DNA of 64,000 nucleotides from JOPF136 sp963773835 (GTDB taxonomy: Bacteria > Acidobacteriota > Terriglobia > Acidiferrales > UBA7541), in the NCBI GenBank assembly GCA_963773835.1, contig CAVZCQ010000001.1, positions 1,240,001-1,304,000 on the forward strand. The letters are read 5' to 3'. The notes beneath the pieces were generated by a model. The model was not told the origin of the DNA. It did not search any database and saw only the letters and a list, made by a program, of their open reading frames with translations. Shown piece by piece: positions 17,915-28,000 of the stretch. The stretch's first letter is position 1. Every line of letters begins with the position of its first letter. The position numbers and the translations under genes are program-made.

Positions 17915-20900
17915 GTGAAGGTCAGGCGGCTTCGGGTTTGGGGCTTTGTAACGGCATTTCTCGGCTTGGTGTCTTTTTTGATTCCGGCCGCTGTCCATGG
18001 AGCGGGCGCCGCTTACGTTCAGGCTGCCGCCAAGGCAGCTTCTGGGACCGCCAAGACTTTGTCCCTCTCTTTTCCCGCGAACACTAAGTCGGGCGACCTC
18101 ATCCTGGTTGCATTCGATTACACTTCCGGCGCTGCGCCCTCCTCCGTCGGCGACTCGCAGGGAAACGTCTTCACCGCGGTGGGAAACCAGTTGAGCTCTC
18201 CGGGCGGGGCGCTCAGCCGGGTCTACTATGCCAAGAACATCAAGGGTGGGGCGGATACGGTGACGGTGACGCTGACGGCAAACTCGAGCTGGATAGAACT
18301 GTATCTGACCGAATACACGGGCATCGATCCGACCAATCCCATTGATGCGCAGGCGGGTGCGTCGGGATCCACCAGTGCGGTTTCCAGCGGCAATGCCACC
18401 ACCAAGGTTGCAGGCGACATGATCTTCGGCTACTGCGTGGGCGATTGGAACTGCACGGCGGGAACGGGCTTCTCGGCTCGATCGACCCTCAACGGGAATC
18501 TGATCGAGGACAAGGTGGCGGGCGCGGCGGGGAGCTATGCCGCGACGGGTACGGCGAACAAGGGTTGGACGATGCAGATGGTGGCGCTGAAACCGGCATC
18601 GGGGACGGTGGGGGCGCCCCCGGTGATCACCAGTGCGACGACGGCGAGCGGGACGGTGGGCAGCGCCTTTTCCTATCACATCACCGCCACCAACTCCCCG
18701 ACGAGTTACGGGGCCAGTGGATTGCCTGCCGGACTCTCGGTGAATACCGCAACTGGATTGATCTCAGGGACGCCAACGACCACGGGAACCTCGGCGGTGA
18801 AGGTAAGTGCGACCAACAGCGCAGGCACGGGCAACGCCACCCTCACGCTGACGATCAACAACCCGGCTCCTCCAGTGATCACCAGCGCCACCTCCGCCAC
18901 TGGGACCGTGGGTAGCGCGTTCAGGTACCAAATCACGGCGACGAACACTCCGACCAGTTACGGCGCCACAGGACTGCCGGCGGGACTTTCGGTGAATGCC
19001 GCAACTGGATTGATCTCGGGGACGCCAACGAGCACGGGAACCTCGACGGTGAAGATAAGTGCGACCAACAGCGCGGGCACGGGCAACAGCACCCTCACGC
19101 TGACGATCAAGAATCCAGTACCGTCCATCACCAGCTTCTCCCCGGCCTCTGCCGTGGCCGGCTCCGCCGCGCAGATCCTAACCATCCATGGGACGGGTTT
19201 CGGTTCCACCTCGACGGTGACCTACAACAGCGTGGCCCACATGGCGACGTTCGTGAACTCGATGCAGTTGACCATCCAGTTGACCGCGCCGGATCAGATG
19301 AATGCAGGGAAGTTCCCGGTGGTGGTCACCAACCCCGCGCCGGGCGGGGGCCCATCGACCCCAACGAACTTTACCGTGAACAACCCGGTGCCGACGATCA
19401 CTAGCCTGTCGCCAGCCTCGGCCAGCGCGGGAACGGCGGCGCAGACGCTGACGATCCACGGGACGAACTTCCTTTCTACCTCGACGGTGACCTATAACGG
19501 GGCAGGGCACGCGGCCACGTTCGTGAACGCGATGCAGCTGACCATTCAGTTGACGGCGGGTGATCAGGCCGTTGCCGGGATGTTCCCTGTGATCGTCACC
19601 AACCCGGCCCCGGGCGGGGGCTCCTCGGGCCCGGTGAACTTTACGGTCACGGCCTCGGGCACGAATCCGGTCGTCAGTCTTTCTTCCACCAGTCTTCCCT
19701 TCGGCTTCTGGACCCTGGGTACAACGAGCCGGATCGAGACGGTCACCCTGACTAACACGGGCAACTCCGCCTTAACCATTACGAGCGTTGGGTTGACGGG
19801 CTCCAATCCCCTCGACTTTGGCCAGACCGACACGTGCGTCGGCAGCGTAGGGGCAGGAAGCAACTGCACGATCAGTTTGACGTTCACACCTCAAGCCACC
19901 GGCAGCCGCACGGCCGCGGTGAGCATCACGGACAATGCCAGCGGCAGCCCGCAGTCCGTGAGCCTTTCGGCAACCGGATTGAATTCTGCCGACCAGTTCA
20001 TGGTGCTGGACCCCACCAAGAAGCATCTCGTGAACACGCTCACCAATCAGCCGGTGTTCATGACCGGAGATGCGCCACAGACGTTGATGGTGCAAGTGGA
20101 CAACGCGGATGTCATGACCTACCTCAACGATCGCGCCTCTCGCGGGTTTAATGCGCTGTGGGTCTATCCGGTGGACAAGACAGATCAAACCAATGCTCCT
20201 GAGAATTTCTATGGCCAGATGCCCTTCAACGGCGTGGACTTCACCAACGAGAACGAGACGTACTGGCAGAATGTGGATCTTGTAGTCCAAGAGGCACAGG
20301 CTCAGGGCATCACCTTGATGATGGACCCAGGCTTCGTGGGGTTGGATTCAACGGGTGGATACGTGCAGAGTTATCTTAACAGCTCCGACGCGGTGATCAG
20401 CGCCTATGGCCAGTGGATAGGGAACCGCTACAAGGGATATTCCAACATCATCTGGTCCATCGGCGGCGACTCGAACACGCCGAATATAAGCGGACTCAAG
20501 CAGAAGATGTCGGACTTGGCGACGGGCATCGCCGCTGGCGACCCAAACCACTTGATTACATCCGAGGAATGTCCGGTGGGGGTTTGCGGAGTCGGCTCGA
20601 ACTCCACCTTGGACATCTGGCACGGGGCCTCGTGGGTGGGGCTGAACGGTGACTATTCGCAGTATGGACAGGCCCAGGCTCAATGCGCTGCTCAGTACGC
20701 TCTACTGACCACTTACCCTACGGTCCCCCCCTTCCAGATCGAGGATTGGTACGAAGGCGAGCACTCCCTGACCGAGCTTCAGCTTCGTGAGGAAGGCTAC
20801 TGGGAGGTCCTCTCCGGCTGCTACTTGGGCCGCTACTTCGGCAACAACGCCATCTGGACCATGGGCGGGCCCAAAGACGTTATCAACATGACTTGGCAAA

Positions 20901-21316
20901 GCCAGCTCTCTTCCACCGGTTCCTTGCAGCAGGCCTTGCTCGGTTCTCTCTTCCGCTCGCGCGAGCATTGGAAGATGGTTCCGGACGCGAACAACACGGT
21001 ACTGACGGCAGGACATGGGAGTGGCACAACGATCTCGGTGGCCTCCCGAACTAGCGACGGCCAGACGATCATTGCCTACATTCCGAACGGGAACGCCACG
21101 ATGGTCACCATAAACATGACCAAGATCACATCGAACACGAACACGGTTCACGGCTGGTGGTTCAATCCGCAGACCGGGGCTACGATGGACCTGGGTAGTA
21201 GTTTCACCAACACCGGGTCCATGATGTTCACACCTCCCGATTCGAATGATTGGGTGCTGGTGCTGGATGACGCTTTCGCTGCCCTGCCCGCGCCAGGCAG
21301 CAAGGACCTGAACTAG
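17915..21316 (+). CDS. Giant secreted protein: unnamed N-module, two He_PIG, two IPT/TIG, ASH, DUF4038, PF12904-like
   Basis: 1133 residues. The GTG at 17915 is chosen because it has an AGGGGG box about 5 bases upstream and aligns with the ATG of the fourth giant gene (M-[KR]-V-R-R-L-R); an in-frame GTG at 17909 is also possible. A signal peptide (VWGFVTAFLGLVSFLIPAAVHG) is followed by the roughly 200-residue N-module (25-230; VQAAAKAASGTAKTLSLSFP onward, with one CVGDWNC segment). Then come two He_PIG repeats (233-398), two IPT/TIG domains (400-580), an ASH domain, a DUF4038 domain from about 693 (IIWSIGGD; FQIEDWYEGEH), a PF12904-like domain and the tail LPAPGSKDLN. Probably secreted; it has no lipobox. 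A role in polysaccharide cleavage is inferred from the DUF4038 head only. Confidence 0.82.
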   Translation: MKVRRLRVWGFVTAFLGLVSFLIPAAVHGAGAAYVQAAAKAASGTAKTLSLSFPANTKSGDLILVAFDYTSGAAPSSVGDSQGNVFTAVGNQLSSPGGALSRVYYAKNIKGGADTVTVTLTANSSWIELYLTEYTGIDPTNPIDAQAGASGSTSAVSSGNATTKVAGDMIFGYCVGDWNCTAGTGFSARSTLNGNLIEDKVAGAAGSYAATGTANKGWTMQMVALKPASGTVGAPPVITSATTASGTVGSAFSYHITATNSPTSYGASGLPAGLSVNTATGLISGTPTTTGTSAVKVSATNSAGTGNATLTLTINNPAPPVITSATSATGTVGSAFRYQITATNTPTSYGATGLPAGLSVNAATGLISGTPTSTGTSTVKISATNSAGTGNSTLTLTIKNPVPSITSFSPASAVAGSAAQILTIHGTGFGSTSTVTYNSVAHMATFVNSMQLTIQLTAPDQMNAGKFPVVVTNPAPGGGPSTPTNFTVNNPVPTITSLSPASASAGTAAQTLTIHGTNFLSTSTVTYNGAGHAATFVNAMQLTIQLTAGDQAVAGMFPVIVTNPAPGGGSSGPVNFTVTASGTNPVVSLSSTSLPFGFWTLGTTSRIETVTLTNTGNSALTITSVGLTGSNPLDFGQTDTCVGSVGAGSNCTISLTFTPQATGSRTAAVSITDNASGSPQSVSLSATGLNSADQFMVLDPTKKHLVNTLTNQPVFMTGDAPQTLMVQVDNADVMTYLNDRASRGFNALWVYPVDKTDQTNAPENFYGQMPFNGVDFTNENETYWQNVDLVVQEAQAQGITLMMDPGFVGLDSTGGYVQSYLNSSDAVISAYGQWIGNRYKGYSNIIWSIGGDSNTPNISGLKQKMSDLATGIAAGDPNHLITSEECPVGVCGVGSNSTLDIWHGASWVGLNGDYSQYGQAQAQCAAQYALLTTYPTVPPFQIEDWYEGEHSLTELQLREEGYWEVLSGCYLGRYFGNNAIWTMGGPKDVINMTWQSQLSSTGSLQQALLGSLFRSREHWKMVPDANNTVLTAGHGSGTTISVASRTSDGQTIIAYIPNGNATMVTINMTKITSNTNTVHGWWFNPQTGATMDLGSSFTNTGSMMFTPPDSNDWVLVLDDAFAALPAPGSKDLN
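18613..19107 (+). repeat. Two tandem He_PIG (putative Ig) repeats
   Basis: Two units of about 83-84 residues, each running from PPVITSAT through SYxITATNxPTSYGAxGLP and GLISGTPT to NATLTLTI (second unit NSTLTLTI). They match the repeats that are expanded in the next two genes. Confidence 0.8.
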
Positions 21317-22099
21317 GAAGTTCTCGTAATTGCACGCATGGGTGTAATTTCATAGCCGCTGATTCATCCGTTCTTCGAGCAACCTGCCGCCGCACTAATT
21401 CCGCCTGATTCTCCTCCCGCTTCCTGCCTGGACGCGCCTCACCCTGAGAACTCATAACTAGCTGGGCTCGCGGGCCCGAAACCCGTTGCGGCAGTACTAG
21501 TATCTCTGGTAAGCTGTGTCTCCCAGCCGGAAGGAGTTCCTGCTACCGGAGCCCGAGGGGTCCTGTCGCTCCTCCGTTTCCGCAGTCCTAGTACCCGAAA
21601 TTCTCCTAATGTTGCGGTATCTTCATTGTTCTGAGATTTCGGAAGAGTATGCTTTGTTTCTCTAAGCGCAGCGGCGACGGCGTTGAGTTTGAGTGTGCGG
21701 CATGTCTTTGGGGGATCGGGGGGAGGCGTTGACTTGGTGAAAGCAGACTCGACAACTGCTGGTCAGAGTTGAGCATCCTTGCTTTGGGGCGCTGCATAGT
21801 CGCAAGATGGGGGCAGGAAATCATCAACGCTGACATTTTGTCCGTTTCTTTCTCGCGCGACTTGTGTCGGTCCAACGGGATGGCAGGCTGCCGCCGGATC
21901 ACAGTTCCGTTGCAGTTGACAAGGCCCTCAATACCGAGGGGAGCGGCCAGCAATTCAGTCGGGACAACCAAACACAAGTGGACGGGGCGAATGAGTCGAA
22001 ATCGCGAGGGTTGTTCATGTAAATAGTCGCAATTGGACTTCGATTCCGTACCCATGATTGGCCAGGCATGGGTGGCCACTCGAAAATGAGGGAGTGCGC
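21317..22099. other. 783-base intergenic leader of the third giant gene
   Basis: No credible coding region. It shares block 21906-21926 with the leader of the preceding giant gene, and it shares CCCATGATTGGCCAGGCATGG (22051-22071, 49 bases before the start) with the leader of the following one (29993-30013, 44 bases before the start). The conserved position near the ribosome binding site suggests a common 5' untranslated or promoter element. Confidence 0.5.
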
Positions 22100-25000
22100 G
22101 TGAAAGTCAGGCCGTTTCGACTTTGGGGCTCGGTACCGGTTCTTCTCGCCTTGGTGTCTCTTTTGATGCCCGCAAGAGTGCAGGGCTCGGGCGCTGCTTA
22201 TGTGCAGGCTGCTGCCAAAGCCTCCTCCGGGACGGCCAAGACTTTGTCCCTCTCTTTCCCCGCCAACACCACGGCGGGTAACCTCATCGTGGTGGCCTTC
22301 GATTACACCTCCGGCGCTGCGCCCTCCTCCGTCAGCGACACGCAAGGAAACGTCTTCACCCCGGTGGGAAATCAGTTGAACTCTCCGGGCGGGGCGCTCA
22401 GCCGGGTCTACTACGCGAACACCATCAAGGGCGGCGCGGATACGGTGACGGTCACGCTGACGGCGAATTCGAGCTGGATAGAACTGTATCTGGCGGAATA
22501 CACGGGCATCGATCCGGTGAATCCCATTGATGCTCAGGCGGGTGCGTCGGGCTCCACCAGTGCGGTTTCCAGCGGCAACGCCACCACCACGGTGGCCGGC
22601 GATGTGATCTTCGGCTACTGCGTGGGCGACTGGAAGTGCACGGTGGGTTCGGGCTTCTCGGCGCGCTCGACCCTCAATGGGAATCTGATCGAGGACAAGG
22701 TGGCCGGTGCCGCGGGGAGCTATGCCGCCACGGGTACGGCGACCAGAGGCTGGACGATGCAGATGGTGGCGCTGAAAGCAGCATCGGGGACGGTGGGGGC
22801 GCCCCCGGTGATCACGAGCGCGACGTCCGCGACGGGCAAGGTAGGCACGGCGTTCAGCTACCAGATTACGGCGACGAACAGCCCGACGAGTTACGGCGCC
22901 ACCGGGTTGCCGGCGGGGCTTTCGGTGAACACCGCGAGTGGACTGATCTCCGGCACACCGACTGGCGCAGGCACCTCGTCGGTAACGCTGAGCGCCACCA
23001 ACGCCGGCGGGACAGGCAACGCGACGCTGACGCTGACCGTCAACCCAGCGCCTCCGGTAATTACCAGCGCGACGACGGCCACCGGGACGTTAGGCACAGC
23101 ATTCAGTTACCAGATCACGGCGACGAACAGTCCGACGAGTTTTGGTGCCACGGGGTTGCCGGCAGGGCTGTCGGTGAACAGCGCGAGTGGACTGATCTCC
23201 GGCACACCGACTGGCGCAGGCACCTCGTCGGTAACGCTGAGCGCCACCAACGCCGGCGGGACAGGCAACGCGACGCTGACGCTGACGGTCAATCCGGCGC
23301 CCCCGGTAATCACCAGTGCGACGTCGGCCACCGGGATGGTAGGCACAGCATTCAGCTACCAGATTACGGCGACGAATTCGCCGACGAGTTACGGGGCCGC
23401 GGGGTTGCCTGCAGGGCTGGCGGTGAACAGCGGGACGGGGTTGATCAGTGGGACGCCGACAGGGACGGGGACGTCGACGGTAACGCTGAGCGCGACGAAC
23501 AGCGGAGGGACGGGGAACGCCACACTGACGCTGACGATCAACCCGCCGCCTCCGGTAATCACCAGTGCGACGACGGCGAGCGGGACGGTAGGCACAGCAT
23601 TCAGCTACCAGACCACGGCGACGAATTCGCCGACGAGTTACGGGGCCGCGGGGTTGCCGGCGGGGCTGTCGGTGAACACCGCGAGTGGATTGATCTCCGG
23701 CACACCGACTGGCGCAGGCACTTCGACGGTGACGCTGAGCGCGACGAACGCCGGCGGGATCGGGAACGCCACACTGACGCTGACGATCAACCCGCCGCCT
23801 CCGGTAATCACCAGTGCGACGACGGCGAGCGGGACGGTGGGGATCGCATTCAGCTACCAGATCACGGCGACGAACGCGCCGACGAGCTACGGGGCCGCGG
23901 GGTTGCCTGCAGGGCTGGCGGTGAACAGCGGGACGGGGTTGATCAGTGGGACGCCGACAGGGACGGGGACGTCGACGGTAACGCTGAGCGCGACGAACAG
24001 CGGAGGGACGGGGAACGCGACGCTGACGCTGACGATCAACAACCCGGCGTCCCCGGTGATTACCAGCACCACGACAGCGAGCGGGACGGTGGGGGTCGCA
24101 TTCAGCTATCAGATCACTGCGACCAACTCCCCGACGAGTTTCGGGGCGACGGGGTTGCCCGCAGGGTTGTCGGTGAACAGCGCGAGTGGGCTGATCTCCG
24201 GCACTCCGACTGCTGCAGGCGCCTCCATGGTGACGCTGAGCGCGACGAACGCCGGCGGGACGGGCAACGCGACCCTGACGCTGACCGTCAACCCGGCGCC
24301 TCCAGTGATGACCAGCGCGACGACGGCCACCGGGACAGTAGGGAGCGTGTTCAGCTACCAGATCACGGCAACGAACACGCCGACCAACTACGGGGCGAGC
24401 GGGCTACCGGGCGGGCTCACCGTGAACGCAAACACGGGGGCCATTACGGGGACGCCGACGGCCGCAGGGACGTCGATGGTGACGCTGAGTGCGACGAATG
24501 CCGGAGGGACGGGCAACGCGACTCTGACGCTGACGATCAACCCGGCGCCGCCGGTAGCGACCCCGACCTTCAACCCCGGGGCTGCCACTTACGGTTCCGC
24601 GCAATCAGTGAGCATCACCTCTACGACCAGCGGGGCGACGATCTGCTACACCACCAACGGAAGCACCCCGGCGGCCAACACACCGGGCACATGCTCGGCT
24701 GGCACCGTGCTGGCGAACGGGGGGAGCGTCACGGTCAGCACCTCGGAAACGCTTCAAGCGATCGGCACTGAAAACGGCTTCACCAACAGCGCCGTGGGAA
24801 GCGCCAGTTATACCATCAGTGCTTGTGCGCAAAATCTGGCGGTTGGCAATTTTACACTCTGCGGGGAGTCCTACAAAGATGTGGCTACAGGGACGAATGT
24901 GCAAGTCAATTACAGCCCAACTCCCAACAACGGTATCATTGCTTGGGCCACGTGGTGTTTCAACTCTGCATGCAATAGTTCAATCTCCGGCGTAACTGCA

Positions 25001-28000
25001 ACGATCGGTGACAATATCAATGCGACGGAATCGTGTTTTGTCGCAAGTCCTCACAGTCCGTTTATTACGGATGGCAATGGGGGCGGGCAAGGTAGCGGCG
25101 ATTTTCAGCAGCATTATGTCTGGTACTGTCCCAGCATACCATCCGGAGTGACATCGTTCACGATGACTCCGAGCAACCCCAACCTTAGCTACTTGCAGTT
25201 GAATATCACTGAATGGAAGGCCGGATCGTTGGCGGCGTCCTGTTCGCCAATCAGCGCTTGTTTTGAGAATGTGGACAATTCTGCGCAGGCAGGAAATTCA
25301 ACTGGTGGAACTACAGCCACGATCACCACCAGTAGTTCAACAGCGAATTCTAATGATCTGATATTCGCTGTAACCGAGGTGCCGTGCTGTAGTTTCACCG
25401 CTAGTCCCGGCACGGGCTATACCGGAATAACCGTGGCTCCTGGTGTTACGCCAGGAATGGTTTCCGAAGCAAAAGCAGCGACAGCAGCCGGAATCCAAAC
25501 AGCAACGACAACCTGGACGGGGGGAAGCGCTGCTTGGTTTGGAGTCATCGTTCCGTTAATTGGAACCGTGGCCGCTCCAGCAGTGCCGGCGATCACGAGC
25601 GCGACGACGGCGAGCGGGACAGTGGGCAGCGCGTTCAGCTATCAGATCACGGCGACCAACTCCCCGACGAGTTTCGGGGCCGCGGGGTTGCCGGCGGGGC
25701 TTTCGGTGAACACCGCGAGTGGACTAATCTCTGGCACGCCCACCTCCACGGGCACCTCCACGGTGACGCTGAGCGCCACCAACGCTGGCGGCACCGGCAA
25801 CGCCACCCTGACGATGACGATCACGCCCGCCGATCCGCCTTCCTTCGTTCAGGTTGCGGCCAAATCTTCTTCAGGTACCGCCAAGACTTTGTCCCTCTCT
25901 TTCCCCGCCAACACCATAGCGGGCGACCTCATCCTGGTGGCCTTCGACTACACTTCCGGCGCTGCGCCCTCCTCCGTAAGCGACACGCAAGGAAACGTCT
26001 TCACCCCGGTGGGAAATCAGTTGAACTCTCCGGGCGGGGCGCTCAGCCGGGTCTACTACGCGAACACCATCAAGGGCGGCGCGGATACGGTGACGGTCAC
26101 GCTGACGGCGAACTCGAGCTGGATTGAGGTGTATCTCGCGGAATACACGGGCATCGATCCGGCGAATCCGATTGATGCGCAAGCGGGTGCCTCGGGCAAG
26201 ACCAGTGCGGTTTCCAGCGGCACGGCCGCGACCAGTGTGTCTGGAGATGTGATCTTCGGCTACTGCGTGGGCGACTGGAAGTGCACCGTGGGTTCAGGCT
26301 TCTCGGCTCGATCGACCTTCGACGGGAATCTGATCGAGGACAAGGTGGCGGGTGCGGCGGGGAGCTATGCCGCCACGGGTACGGCGACCAGAGGTTGGAC
26401 GATGCAGATGGTGGCGCTCAAACCGGCACCGGGGACCATGGGCGCCCCGCCAGTGATCACGAGTGCGACGTCCGCGACGGGCAAGGTAGGCACGGCGTTC
26501 AGCTATCAGATCACGGCGACGAATAGCCCGACGAGTTACGGGGCCACAGGGTTGCCGGCAGGGCTGTCGGTGAACAGCGCGAGCGGGTTAATCTCCGGCA
26601 CGCCGACCTCGACGGGAACCTCAACCGTGACGCTGAGCGCGACCAACAGCGCCGGTACCGGCAACGCCACGCTGACGCTGACGATCAATCCGGCGCCCCC
26701 AGTAATCACCAGCGCAACCACGGCCAGCGGCACGGTGGGGATCGCATTCAGCTATCAGATCACGGCGACGAACACGCCGACCAGTTACGGGGCTGCGGGA
26801 CTGCCGTCCGGGTTGTCAGTGAACACCGGAACAGGATTGATCTCCGGCACACCGGCTGGCGCAGGCACCTCAACGGTGACGTTGAGCGCGACGAACGCTG
26901 GCGGGACAGGCAACGCCACCCTCACGCTGACGATCAACAATCCGGTGCCTGCCATCAGTAGCTTCTCCCCAGCTTCCAGCCTCACTGGCTCGGTCGCGCA
27001 GACCCTTACCATCAACGGGTCAAACTTCGTTTCTGCCTCAACGGTTACATATAACAGCGTGGCTCACACTGCCACGTTCATTAGCGCGTCGCAGTTGACG
27101 ATCCAACTGAGCACCAGCGACCAGGCCGCGGCCGGAAGCTTCGCTGTAGTGGTAACCAACCTTGCGCCCGGCGGCGGTGCCTCCACGCCCATGAATTTCA
27201 CGGTGAACAATCCCGTGCCGTCCATCTCCGGCTTCTCCCCCGCTTCTGCCTCCGCTGGCTCGGCGGCGCAAACCCTAACGATTAACGGCTCGAACTTCCT
27301 GTCCACCTCGACGGTTACGTATAACAGCGTGGCTCGCGCCGCCACGTTCGTCAGCACCTCGCAGTTAACCATCCAACTGAGTACCGCAGACCAGGCCACG
27401 GCAGGGAGCTATCCCGTGGTCGTCACCAACCCCGCGCCGGGCGGAGGCGCCTCGAACTCAGCGGACTTTATGGTCAACAATCCAACAGACAATCCCGTGC
27501 CGAGCATTACCGGCCTTTCGCCGGCCTGGGCACTGGTCGGGGCTGCGGCGCAGAGCCTGACGATCACTGGGTCTAACTTCCTCTCGGCTTCGACGGTAAC
27601 TTACAACGGGATAGCGCACACGCCCACCTTCGTCAGCTCGACACAGCTGACCATCCAGTTGAGCGTTATGGATCAAGCTACCGCCGGCGCATACCCGGTG
27701 GTGGTGACGAACCCGCCGCCGGGTGGAGGCCCTTCGACCGCGGTGAACTTCACTGTCACGACTACGGGCCCGCTCGTCAGCCTTTCAACCCCGGGCCTTT
27801 TCTTCGGTTACTGGACCCTCGGTACCACGAGTCCGGCGCAGTTGGTCACCCTGACCAACACGGGCGACGCCACTTTGACCATTGGCAGCATTGGATTGAC
27901 GGGCGCCAATATCGGCGACTTTGCTCAGACCAACGACTGCGGTAGCTCGGTCCTGGCAGGAAACATATGCACGATTAGCGTGACGTTGGCACCGACCGTG

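Noticed and set aside
22636..24771. A 711-residue open frame overlapping the third giant gene in another phase
   Set aside because: It reads through the He_PIG repeats in a shifted frame; the product is a charged repeat of Asp, Arg and His with no family match, a by-product of the GC-rich repeat composition.
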